Shown in pieces: positions 10,101 through 19,880 of a DNA stretch of 64,000 nucleotides. The translations under genes and the position numbers were made by a program. The stretch's first letter is position 1; each line of letters begins with the position of its first letter. The notes under the pieces were generated by a model. The model saw only the letters and a list, made by a program, of their open reading frames with translations, did no database searches and had not been told where the DNA came from. This DNA comes from Pycnococcus provasolii (Eukaryota > Chlorophyta > Pseudoscourfieldiophyceae > Pseudoscourfieldiales): assembly GCA_049487715.1 (NCBI GenBank), contig CP150580.1, positions 310,001-374,000 on the forward strand. The letters run 5' to 3'.

Positions 10101-12759
10101 CTTCGGCACGCCGAGCTGCGGCTGCCCGTTGACGTGATGCGAGGCGAAGCTCCACCTGGCGCGCATTCAAAGCTGCGGTAGCCGACGCCTTCGCTCGTCC
10201 CTTCTTCACCGGCATCGCAAATGCCGCCGAAGGGCGTACGGGAATCGCCTGGGATGCGACATATTCGGCCGCTTGAGCAGCGCTCATCAAATCTTGCGCG
10301 GCTCGCTGTCGCTTGAGTTCGCGGCGACGCTTCTTTCGTGCAAGTTCGGCCGCAGCCTTTTGTCTTTGGCGTCTTTGAGCTTCCAGCTGACGCTCACGCT
10401 TTGTGCGCACCTTATCCGAGAATTGACGCATACGCTCAATCTTTTGTCTCGCCGCATCCGCTGGGTCCATCGGAGGCGCCGCAGCTGCAGCGGCGATTTT
10501 TGCTGAAAGTCGCTTGGCAAGTGCCTTGGCAACGAGTGCCTCCTTCGCACCAGCGCTCTGCTCCGCCGTCCTGGGAGCTGAGGTTGGTGGCTTTGAGGTG
10601 TCTGCGATTGGCGAGTCGGGCTTTAGCGCCTGCTGCAGCAACTCCTCAAAACGCTCCTTAGATCGTGTCAGGCGAGCCTGTGGGAGAGGGCGAGAATCAA
10701 CCTCCCGTGCCAGGCTTGGGCTTGGCGGATCTGAACCAGCATCCCAGCCAGTGGCGTTCGCGGCATCCAGGTCAATAGGACCACGCCAAGCAGGACGCGC
10801 CTGTGTCGGCCTGGGCGGGCTAGCGCTCTCCGACTCTGGCATCGGCTCCCTTGTCACCGCAAGGCCAGCAAAACCTGTGATTGGCGCGGGACGCGCATTC
10901 GCAAAAGCCTCGCGGCTTTTCTGTGCAATTTCAGCGAGGCGAGCCTTCTTGATTCGCTTCAAGCGCTCTGCATCCTGTTTTGCCATCGTAGATGCACGCC
11001 GCCTGTCCTTGCGACGACGGTCGATGAACTCTTGCACCTCCTGTGGATCCTTCCTGCCAACCTTCGACTTACGTTTTTCGGCCGACTCTGCAGCATTCTC
11101 GCCCTTGAGCTGCGCTGGCGCAGTAGAAGGTCGCATCGTCTCCTCGTCGGCACTCTTCTTTCGCATTGCCGCCCGCCATGGACGATCGTACGACTTGCGT
11201 GCCGAGGAGGTCTGGACGTCTTCAAGTCCCACGATAGCAGTCGGCTTCTCAAGCGAAGCAAGCAGCGATTCCACATCCTTACGTGCTCGAGCTGCGTCAG
11301 CCTTGGCAGTTTCCATCTTCGCAGCGCTGGCGGGAGCTTGGCTGGTGGACGTTCCTGGCATGGATTCTCCCTGCAACTGATCTTCTGAAGCATGCGCCTT
11401 TTCACGCGCCTTTCCACGCGCCTCCTCAGGTAGAGGTGGGCGTCGCCGTTGCTTCGCCGACGGCTCGTTCGTCGCCCCCTTCGTGGGCAGCGCCGCGAGA
11501 CCTCCGGCAGGTTGCGCCGCCTTGTCAGCCGTCTTGTCTGCCTTATCTGAGCTTATGGACCAGCCTCCTCCAGTACTCAGCGGATCGAAGGCGCGTATCG
11601 CAGTATCTTTTGAGGTGGTGCGAGCCGTTGTGGCAGCCTCCTCCTCGTCAGGCTTCACAACTTTCGCGCGTTTGCGAATCGCCGTTGCCCTCGTCATGGG
11701 AAGTCCCGAGAAGCTGAGCTCAATCTTCTCCGTCGGCTCCGCGTTTTCCTTGTTTGGCGGCGGTGGCGGCTGCAGCTGCTGGCTTGCCGCCTGCTCATCG
11801 AGTGCCACCTTTGCTCGCGCAGCTCGCACGGCAATGGCATTCGCCTCGTTCTCGCGCCGTGCACGATCTGCTAGAGCCCGCGCCGCCGCGCGAGCTTTTT
11901 CTTTTGCCTCAATCTCCGCCTCCGCTCTGCGCCTTTCCGCACGTAGGCGTTCCGCGGCGCGCTGTGGAGGCGGTGCCAGCGGTACGTTGGCACGAGGTGG
12001 CAATGTAGGCGCCGCCGAGCTGACTGCTCGAGACGGCGGTGCAGAGCGCGGCCGGGTGGGCACCGTCAGTGTTGCGGTCGGTGCGTTGTGTTGTGTCTGT
12101 GGCCGCGGTGGTTGCGCGTAGTGGCGCATAAGTGCTTCCACCTCACGCGCTCCCGGGTCTACCCGAGGTGCCAGCCTGACGATGCGGTCACGTTTCGACG
12201 CATACCTCGCCGCCTCGACGACGCTCTGCGGCGGTGCGACGTACTCGGCGCGTCTCTTCGGCCTCTGCTTGCGCACACCTCCAACGCGCGCACGCGCGGT
12301 TGCAGTTTTTGTGAGTCCCGGCATGCCCGCTAGCCCGCTCGGCGGAGGTCCGGGAGGTGGCGGTGGCGCTTGTGACGTCGAGTTTGCTGTTCCTTTGGGT
12401 TGTCTTTCGTGCAGAAGTCTTAGCGCCTCCGCCTGTATGCGCCTGAGTGTCGCGGCGAACGCCTCGTCAGAGCGCTCCACAGCTGCGTCGTCGCCGTATC
12501 GCATCGTCGTCGGTTGTTCGCTTTGCTGCGACGGCGCCATGGCTGACGCCGCGAGTGCCGCGGCGCTGATGGCGGCCGCCGTCGCTTGCTGCTGCTGCTG
12601 CTGCGCGACTGCTTCAGCTGCTGCAGTACCGCCCACACCGGCCGGCTGTGAGTTTTCGTCGCCGAACATGACTTGGAAGGAGTTGGCCGGCGCCAAGACG
12701 TTCCCCAAGGCTGCGTTTCCCGTGCGCACCGTCGGCGAAGTCTTGCGGCCCCTAATCAT
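4103..12759 (-). CDS. Giant coiled-coil/acidic-repeat protein, frame broken near 5080
   Basis: A 2,564-codon frame runs from an ATG at 12759 to 5065. A second frame of about 325 codons continues from about 5080 to a stop at 4103. The two overlap inside a GAC/ACG triplet tract and share composition and motifs, so I treat them as one gene with an indel or an unrecognised small intron. The N-terminal half is Ala/Arg/Lys/Glu-rich helix. Around 9300-9690 there are four copies of an EDATA(A/L)LH..L.GN motif. Around 7700-8000 there are SSSSIEDE/SSSIAEEI repeats. YT(D/E)SFVD(D/E)D and YTDDFD motifs recur, each of two C-terminal ones followed by a GG..V(M/V)LGGID(E/D)L block. Short aromatic-acidic motifs plus coiled coil recall centrosomal/basal-body scaffolds such as CEP350, but I cannot assign an orthologue. 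Confidence 0.75.
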
Positions 12760-13191
12760 ACTTCAACACCAGTGTCTTAAAACCACAAAAATACCTTACC
12801 TTAACCACAACACGTAACCAACACTTGACAAACTTGAACAAACTTGAAAATGAAAATGCGCGAAATCGAAATCGAAATCAATATCGAAATCGATATCGAA
12901 AAAAGGCTCCGGACTTGGAAGGGAAAAGAAGGGGGGGGGGGGGGCAAAACCGTCCCTCCCACCATGCATTCCCTTCGGTGCTTCCCTCCCTCCGTGTTCC
13001 TTCAAGAACTCAAAGTCCGGTGATGGGAAACACGCGCGCAAAACTTCATTCAAAAATAATGGGGCCCGGCAGGGTTAGGATTCCAGGATTCCGGCCTCGG
13101 ACCCCGTTTTCCGGGTTTCGGGGTTCGGGGGGAAGGGAGGGACAAGTACCCCGTCCCACCAGCATGTAAACCACCGCCTGGTTGTCGTTAC
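12760..13191. other. Intergenic, upstream of the giant coiled-coil gene
   Basis: Contains a GAAATC/GATATC hexamer-like tandem at about 12865-12900, a run of G at about 12931-12943, and a GC-rich stretch. No gene is supported. It presumably carries the promoter of the minus-strand gene that starts at 12759. Confidence 0.4.
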
Positions 13192-13692
13192 ATGGAACCG
13201 CACATCCCAGAAAGGTGTTGGTCAGGGGTGCGCGCAGCGCACCTCTGGAGGTACGAGCTAACCATTAAAAAAAATTTGGCCCGTACGCTCCGAGGACCTA
13301 CGGGGTGTTCAAAGCGGTCGCCATGGCTTTCACCCGCGAAGGCGGTAACTGTAATGGGTGTTGATAGCGACGTCGAGCTCGTCGGCGGTGGAGAACTCGT
13401 GTTCCCCACGCTCGGCGTCGTCGTCGTCCTCCAGCACGGCGACATCGTCGTGTGGGACGCGACGATTCCCCACGCCACCGCCGAGGCGCGCCTTCTCGAT
13501 CGAGACGTCGCGGGTGTGGCACAGTGGCAGAGCAGCGAGAAGTCGCGCGCATTGGATCTGAGACGAAAACAAAGTGCGCGTGTGGTGCCGTCGGTGGTTC
13601 TTGCCGCGATGAAGCTCGACGCGTTGAAGCCCCGCCGCCGCGGCTCTGTTTTTGTCTCCTCTATTTTTGTCTCCTCCGCATGGTCGTCGTAG
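13192..13692 (+). pseudogene. Possible fragment of a 2-oxoglutarate oxygenase-type protein
   Basis: An open frame of 166 codons contains GGELVFPTLGVVVVLQHGDI followed by VVWDATIPHATAEAR. This pattern (Gly-Gly-Glu, strand, GD(I/V)V.(W/F)DA...H) resembles the C-terminal half of the double-stranded beta-helix of 2OG-Fe(II) oxygenases, where the distal His follows the GD turn. The upstream HxD half is not visible, and the frame outside this core looks like random sequence. It may be a decayed fragment, possibly mobile-element linked. The opposite strand is also open here, so coding status is uncertain. Confidence 0.3.
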
Positions 13693-14233
13693 CGAGTTTG
13701 TTGGCTGCTAGAGCTCTTTTGCTCATTCAGGCACACGTACTTCGCGAACGTAAACGACGCCCGAAGGGTGCCTTTCCAAGTCAACCTCCCAGCTCTCAAC
13801 ATCATCTCGAAGGCGACACCTGTCCACGACGAATACACCATTCGGAAATATTTGCACATCACTTCTACGCCCCTGGGACGTCCCAACGACGTCCAAGGCC
13901 GTGGGACGTCCCCGGACGTCCGAGCAGAAAGTGTGACATGTACCATCTTAAACAAGTTGTCAAATGCACTGTGTTTCCCGTTTAGTTGAGAGGTGTACCT
14001 CATTAGCACTTTACCACACTCCCTGGTGTCATTCTGGTCTTGAGTTATCATCGAGCGGTTACCCATTACCCGCCATGGCGGACCCGGTGGCGAAAGGGGC
14101 CCAAAAGGGGCCGGAAGGGGCCGGGCCTCGTATCACCCCGCCTTCTACCATGGATCCCCATGCCCAGACTGGGAGGGAGGCAAGTCCGTGTTTCATTCTC
14201 AGGGATCCAGCTGGCAGGCCCACTGATCACATT

Positions 14234-17200
14234 ATGCGTGCGTTTGGGATGCCGACGCTGCCGTGCCGTGTGTGTGTGTGCGTGCTTAAGGTGCTAAGTG
14301 TGCTTTGTGTGCTGTGTGCTCTCCCTCTGTCTATGTCTATGTCTGCGTCTATGTCGTCTTTCGCTCATGCTCAGTCTGTAAGCTCTCACTCAGGGTCTAT
14401 GTCTTCCTCTTACTCGCCATCTTCGGGGTTGCGCGTCGCCATCTTGCACCACTACCTGCGCGTCGGAGGCATGGAACGATCCATCCTTCACATATGCCAA
14501 CACGTACACCGCGTGTCAGGTGCAGGTGTCCTGAACACGCACAACAATACGCTTCACATAAATACGCCCACCGTCTTCGTTCTCACGCAGTGGGACAAAG
14601 TTATGCCCAACAACACATACACGGACGTTCACGTCAAGATCAAGGCCATGCTCCAGCGAAGACAGTGTCGCGTCAACATGGAGTTCGCTAACCTGATGCC
14701 CGCGCCGCTGCAGGCGGGAGTGGAACCGGCGCACGTGCGCGTAAGCCACCCCGTAAACGTCGCCACGGCCGCACGACTTCGAGACCACCTCAGGCAAAAC
14801 TACGACGTCGTGCACTCCTTCTACGGAGGCGCAGCCTTCTCGTCTGTGGGCGTCGACATCGCGTTCGCGGCGTGCGTAGATGGAGTTGCTCGTGCCGACG
14901 CGAAGCAGCCGTGCTGTGGACACGTCGCAAGCGTCGGTGCGCCCGTGCCTCTGCTGCCATCACACGCAGGCGCGGTCGTGCTTGCCGACGCGCACTTCTC
15001 GGAGCACATCATGGCCGCATCAGCTGCCGAACTGGAGCCAGTCGCTGAAGTGCGCTTCGTCGAGGCGGGCGCCGATGTGACACAAGACGAAGCGGCGGCT
15101 GATCGCAGCACGCAGCACGACATCGTGACAGTTGGAGGCGCTGCGCGACAGTCTCCACAAAAGCAGGTCCCGTTGCTCGTCGCCGCGGTGATGCGCGCCG
15201 CGCAGCATATGCGAGATCCTGCGAAATCCCAAGCATCCAACGGACCCAAGCTACGCCTCGTGTTTGTCGGAGGACGCGCTGACGGATCGGGTGGAGAGTC
15301 GCTGCGACAGGCAGCAGAAAAGGAGGCGCGCACGCACGGCTTACTTCCAGGTAGCGACGTGATCATCGAAGCCAACGACTTTCCTGGAGCGCTTGACATG
15401 GATGCGGTGCTACCCTTCCTGGCCCGCAGACTTGACATATACGTCCACACCTCCGCTTGGGATACAGCGGCTTACAGCCTGCGCGAAGCGATGGCAATGG
15501 GAATCCCGTCGATCGCGCTGAAGACGAATGCGGGCGCCGAGGAACTTCTTGCGCAGACGACATCGTATCCACAGGCGGGAATGCTGGTGTCGGCTTCAAA
15601 TGCCGCTGACGGCAATGTGGTGGAGGCGCTCGCGGAAGCCATCGTGCGCCTGGCAACGAATGCCACGATGCGCGCAGCATTCAGCGCGGCTTCGCATGCC
15701 CGTCTACAAGCACGTCGTGCAACACCGTCTGAATTCGCGAGAGCTGTTGCTGATGCGTACCTGCGCGCCTCAGCACGCGCAGGATGTCAGCTGACGGAGG
15801 ATCACTCAGAGGCGGCACTCCCAAAGCCAGGCGACACTCCATGGGCACCGCATCGTCTTGAGTCAGTTTTGCACGCACGCTGCGGTCCTCTCCGTCAGCG
15901 GCCACTGCTTGCGCTGCTCATTATGGTTAAGAATGAGGCGCGCAACATCGAGTTCACGCTAGACTCCGCCCTCGCATTCGCCGATCACGTACTCGTCGTT
16001 GATACGGGTTCGAGCGATGGCACGGAATCGCTCGCAAGCGCGAAGCTTAATTCGACGATTCGAAATCGTGGCATAGTGGAGTCAGTGCCGTTTCAGACCA
16101 TGTCTGCGACGAGGAACCACGTCATCGCACGTGCCAGCGCGCTCTTTCCCTGCACGCAGTGGTTCTTTTTCATGGATGCTGGAGACAAGCTGGAGAATGG
16201 AGCTTCGCTACGAAGCCAGCTGTCGTCTGACGACGTTGCAAGCCACGATGCTATGCTTCTAACACGTCGCTGGCTTACGCCGGCGTCGTCGGAAATAAAG
16301 TCTTCGTGGGACGATGCTGTGCAGTCCGCACGTGCGATGTACGGTGGCAGCGTGGAGGATCACGTGTGGTTGGGCGTTCATCGTCCTCACCGGGGGTACT
16401 TCTACCACGGTGACGTGCACGATAGGCTCGTTGCCCCTCGAGGGGCGCCACCAGCGGCATGTGGATCTGGCGAGAAAGCTGGCACCGACATCCTACCCAG
16501 CTGCCTCGTGCTCGGCCGCGGTGTGCTTGTGACGCAGACGCGCGACGCAGATGAGCGCAGGAAGACCAGCGCTCGACATGCTCGCGAGGGATTCGCGCAC
16601 CTGATCGCAGACGTTCGCCAATCTTTGGCGTCTGGCGGCTTTGAGTGGATACATGATTGGGACGGCTTTGGCAGTGCGCCCTCCGTTGCACCCGCGGCGG
16701 CGGAGGCGCGCTCGTCGCTGTTTGAGCTCGCGCGCTTGCATGCCGCGAAGGGCAATGCAAGCCTTGCTTTTGGCTTGTACCAAGAGGTGGCTGGTCGCTG
16801 GCTTGATCCCTTTCCGTACGCATCTTCGGCGACAAGTGACGATGGCGGCTCACCCGCGTGCTCGGTTGAAATTTTCCTCAGCTTGCTCGGCCTCGCGTGG
16901 CTCGGCGAGGCATCCAAGGCTCCTTGGGATGAGGTTGCGAAGTACCTCGACCGTGCACGTCGCTGCGATCCCATGCATCCGGAGCCACTCGCGATGCTGG
17001 CTGTGCACCACCACGCGAGCGGCGACGGCGAGATGGCACTCACGCTGTCACGTCTCGTTCTCAGCCGAGCGCGATTGTTGGATTCTGGGAAATTTCGTTG
17101 GGTTCATCGTCCAAGTGTCGAGTGCGTCGCGCCCGTGCTGGTTGCTTCTCACGCTCCCTCCGTCGATGTGCTGAGTGCATACGAAAGACGCAGGTTGGAA

Positions 17201-17281
17201 CACGCGATCGTCGCGTGCGGCGCAGACTCAGACAGCGCGTTGGCGGTGAGGCGATTCTTGCTGAAGAATGGCGCGGCGTAG
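14234..17281 (+). CDS. Fusion of a GT4-like and a GT2-like glycosyltransferase, membrane-anchored or secreted
   Basis: About 1,015 residues from the ATG at 14234. I chose this ATG because a hydrophobic signal/anchor (VCVCVLKVLSVLCVLCALPL) follows at once; in-frame ATGs at 13964 and 14075 would add non-conserved sequence. Domain 1 begins VAILHHYLRVGGMERSI, typical of GT-B family 4 enzymes. It ends with DIYVHTSAWDTAAYSLREAM and AMGIPSIALKTNAGAEELL, the donor-binding region. Domain 2 (from about nt 15900) has LALLIMVKNEARNIEFTLDS, VVDTGSSDGT and FFMDAGD, the GT-A family 2 nucleotide/metal site. The rest is helical and TPR-like (LARLHAAKGNASLAFGLYQE; LAMLAVHHHASGDGEMALTL). It probably builds a glycan in the secretory pathway. 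Substrate unknown. The gene is followed 17 nt after the stop by a dispersed repeat. Confidence 0.85.
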   Translation: MRAFGMPTLPCRVCVCVLKVLSVLCVLCALPLSMSMSASMSSFAHAQSVSSHSGSMSSSYSPSSGLRVAILHHYLRVGGMERSILHICQHVHRVSGAGVLNTHNNTLHINTPTVFVLTQWDKVMPNNTYTDVHVKIKAMLQRRQCRVNMEFANLMPAPLQAGVEPAHVRVSHPVNVATAARLRDHLRQNYDVVHSFYGGAAFSSVGVDIAFAACVDGVARADAKQPCCGHVASVGAPVPLLPSHAGAVVLADAHFSEHIMAASAAELEPVAEVRFVEAGADVTQDEAAADRSTQHDIVTVGGAARQSPQKQVPLLVAAVMRAAQHMRDPAKSQASNGPKLRLVFVGGRADGSGGESLRQAAEKEARTHGLLPGSDVIIEANDFPGALDMDAVLPFLARRLDIYVHTSAWDTAAYSLREAMAMGIPSIALKTNAGAEELLAQTTSYPQAGMLVSASNAADGNVVEALAEAIVRLATNATMRAAFSAASHARLQARRATPSEFARAVADAYLRASARAGCQLTEDHSEAALPKPGDTPWAPHRLESVLHARCGPLRQRPLLALLIMVKNEARNIEFTLDSALAFADHVLVVDTGSSDGTESLASAKLNSTIRNRGIVESVPFQTMSATRNHVIARASALFPCTQWFFFMDAGDKLENGASLRSQLSSDDVASHDAMLLTRRWLTPASSEIKSSWDDAVQSARAMYGGSVEDHVWLGVHRPHRGYFYHGDVHDRLVAPRGAPPAACGSGEKAGTDILPSCLVLGRGVLVTQTRDADERRKTSARHAREGFAHLIADVRQSLASGGFEWIHDWDGFGSAPSVAPAAAEARSSLFELARLHAAKGNASLAFGLYQEVAGRWLDPFPYASSATSDDGGSPACSVEIFLSLLGLAWLGEASKAPWDEVAKYLDRARRCDPMHPEPLAMLAVHHHASGDGEMALTLSRLVLSRARLLDSGKFRWVHRPSVECVAPVLVASHAPSVDVLSAYERRRLEHAIVACGADSDSALAVRRFLLKNGAA

Positions 17282-17298
17282 TGCCGTAAGAGCTGGAC

Positions 17299-17505
17299 CT
17301 GAGATCCCTCATTCAGTAATAAAGTGTACTTTACTCTGTGTAGCGGTTGTCCATTCACACCATTCACTTTCACCATTCAGCCCATTCATCGGTGCCATTC
17401 ACTGCGCGTTTTTGTACATTGCGCCTGCAGGTGCTTTCGAAGGGTGTATCACTCGATCACCTGGGCGCTTTCTTTCGTTGGCTTAGTAGTGAGGTCTCCG
17501 GTTGC
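17299..17505. repeat. Dispersed repeat, copy 1 (after the glycosyltransferase stop)
   Basis: About 207 bp beginning CTGAGATCCCTCATTCAGTA and ending GAGGTCTCCGGTTGC. It is closely similar, with small indels, to 44431-44624. Both contain several CCATTCAC/CATTCA units and an approximately 40-bp block (TTCACTTTCACCATTCAGCC and onward) that is nearly identical. Both copies are in the same orientation relative to the gene and begin within 30 nt of a stop codon. Confidence 0.85.
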
Positions 17506-18161
17506 TACCAACGCCCATTATTAGTACTACCCATCCACCCTGCCAGGCTATCATTTCATACTGTACATATTTGCCAGGCTCCGTCACTCAAGTGTTTCCC
17601 CCGTCGACCGGGATATTGGGTTTTATTGGTTTTTCGTTCTGTGGTGTAACGTTACGTTCAGTTCAATTGATTCAGTTCAGTTCATCAGAGGAAAGGAACC
17701 GGGCAAAAAAACAGGCCTATTCCTTCCTTTAAAAAAATTATTTTAAAAAAAGATACAGAGGTGGTAACCTTAGTCCATAGGTCTTTACCCAACAGGAGCA
17801 CCCGGTGCTGAGAGCGCACCGGGTGCTCGATACACTCGATAGTCGATACTATGTGCTAACCTTAGTCTAAGAAAGGTGCGGGATGAGAGCCTACCCGCTT
17901 CTTGAGAAGTCTTCAAGTCGTGCGTGCCTACGATAGAGTACTGCAAACCAAGCTTAAGACACGTGCACGTGGCCTGAAGGGGGGCGTCTTGAGGCAGCCT
18001 GGGGGAGAGCCTGGGGGGGGGGGGGGCAGGTTCGTCTCGTCGATTTCTCCCGTCCTGTTAAGACCTGTTTGGTTTGGGTTATTTACCCTCCCTACCGGGT
18101 ACCCGGGTACGGCCGTACGGGTAGACTATTTCCTCTGCCTCTTTCTCACATTGTAAATATC
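17506..18161. other. Intergenic between the glycosyltransferase and HIR genes
   Basis: No gene seen. It holds a perfect 13-bp-arm hairpin at 17796-17828, a run of G at about 18013-18027, and a CCGGGTACCCGGG-type palindromic stretch near 18095-18120 shortly upstream of the HIR start. The last approximately 100 nt probably form the HIR promoter and leader. Confidence 0.4.
17796..17828. repeat. Perfect hairpin, 13-bp arms
   Basis: Left arm GAGCACCCGGTGC (17796-17808), 7-nt loop, right arm GCACCGGGTGCTC (17816-17828). It is not followed by a T run, so it is not a bacterial-type terminator. It could be a transposon scar or a transcribed stem. Confidence 0.7.
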
Positions 18162-19190
18162 ATGTCGTGCTGCTACGCGTGTCCCCAGCAAGGTACCGTG
18201 CAGGTGGTCGAGAAGTGCGGCGCATTCAGCTACGTCGCGCAACCTGGATGCCACCTCCTGAACTGCTTATTCGGAGAGGCCGTCGCAGGTACCGTGTCGC
18301 TCCGAACGCAGATGTTGACGGTCGCCTGCGAGACCAAGACGTTCGACAACGTCTTCGTCATCCTGCGAGTCGCCGTGCAGTACGCCGTCATCCAAGAGAA
18401 GGTGTTCGAGTCCTTCTACAAGCTCTCTAACCCCACCTCGCAGATCGAGGCGTACGTGTACGACGTCGTGCGCTCGAGCGTGCCGAAGATTAAGCTCGAC
18501 GACGTCTTCACAACCAAGGACGAGATCTCCGCCAACATCAAGCGCGAACTCACGGAGTCCATGTCGGACTACGGCTTCTACATCCAGGCGACGCGTACGT
18601 TGACTTGACTTGACTTGCACGCCTTCGTTAGGCTCTTTCGCAGCTTAGGTACTCAAAACATATACAACCTTAACACACGCACACTCGCACGCATACGCAC
18701 ACACACACACACACACGACACAACAGCTATTACGGACATTGACCCGGCACAGGACGTTAAGATGGCCATGAACGAGATCAACAAGCAGCAGCGCCTGCGC
18801 GTCGCGGCAACGGACGAGGGCGAGGCGAACAAGATCCGCGTTTTGAAAATGGCGGAGGCTGAGGCTGGCCAGACTAAGATCCAGGCGGAGGCGGAGGCGG
18901 AGGCGAAGTACCTCGCGGGTACGGGTATCGCCCGTCAGCGCCAGGCGATCATGAACGGCCTTCGCGAGTCCGTGCTTCACTTCAACGAGGGCGTCAGCGA
19001 CATTGACACGAAGTCGGTGATGGACATGATGGTTCTCACGCAGTACATGGACACGCTCAAGGACATTGGCGCGCAGGACAAGAGCCACACCGTGTTCATT
19101 CCTCACAGCGCGCAAGCGGTGGGCGACATCGCGTCGCAGATCCGCGACGGCGTGATGCAAGGCGCGCAAGCGCAGGGCATGAGGCGCTAA
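18162..19190 (+). CDS. HIR: Hypersensitive-induced response (HIR) band-7/SPFH membrane protein, two exons
   Basis: HIR proteins are plasma-membrane microdomain scaffolds of the SPFH (stomatin/prohibitin/flotillin/HflK) group. Exon 1 is 18162-18594 and exon 2 is 18727-19190, with an intron of 132 nt (GTACGT donor, ...CAACAG acceptor). Joined length is 298 residues, close to the plant HIR length of about 285. Exon 1 gives [40 protein letters not shown] and the SPFH core ([32 protein letters not shown]). Exon 2 restores the conserved [20 protein letters not shown], followed by the Ala/Glu-rich helix and a C-terminal IASQIRDG. The N-terminal Gly/Cys-containing segment could support lipid anchoring, but the myristoylated Gly of many plant members is Ser here. 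The intron carries (TTGAC)n and (AC)n simple repeats. Confidence 0.92.
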
Positions 19191-19880
19191 ATCGTAGTCT
19201 AACGTTGTGCGAAACTCACCAGGGCTGCCTGCAGCAATATTCGTACCTATTCGTGGTGCAAGCCGCGGCGTGAGGGCCGTGAGCATGTCATCAACAACGA
19301 GTAAAGAAACGCGCAGCCCGGAGTTTCCGCACGACCCAAACGACCTATTTAAATTTAAATTTTAATGGAACAAGCTTATAATAATGAAAGGCAACGTGTC
19401 TAAAACTTTCTTTCAGCCAGCCTAAGCCTTTAAAGTCTCCCGTCCTACCAACATACAGTAATGTCGTCGATAATGCCACGCTGAACGCCTGGTGCACGCA
19501 CTTGCATCCCACTTACCAACCTACGCCGAAATCCCACGCCACGCAGTGACACAGAGCTAGAGCTGCAAAACGCAGAGGGAGTGAGAGGGAGGGAACCCGG
19601 AATGAGTACAGATTTACCACCCTAGAAGGGATCCCCTCTTTTTCCTTTTTCCTTTCAATTCCGTCCCTCATCAGGCTGGGGAGATTTATCCGAACCTGTT
19701 ATCGGAACACAAGTTCGTGGCTGCGAATCATTATTTGTTGTCGTGCTCGCTGCCTTCTTTTTCTTTTGATGCTCGCTGCCCGCTCTCCTTCCGCTCTGCT
19801 CTCGTCTCGTCTCGTCTTCTCGTCGCGCTCTCGCTCGCTCTGCTCCTTGTCGCTGTCGGAATACATTGCGAACTCGAACC
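19191..19880. other. Intergenic between the HIR and SDR genes
   Basis: Approximately 690 bp. It contains an A/T palindromic tract TTTAAATTTAAATTTTAATG near 19348-19366 and a CT-rich (TCTCGTCTCGTCT) stretch close to the dehydrogenase start. No gene supported. Confidence 0.4.

Noticed and set aside
13188-14066. 292-codon open frame on the minus strand
   Set aside because: No domain; it overlaps the start region of the glycosyltransferase gene and the oxygenase-like frame, and high GC makes long antisense frames common here.
17796-17828. Rho-independent terminator
   Set aside because: Hairpin lacks a T run and the genome is eukaryotic.
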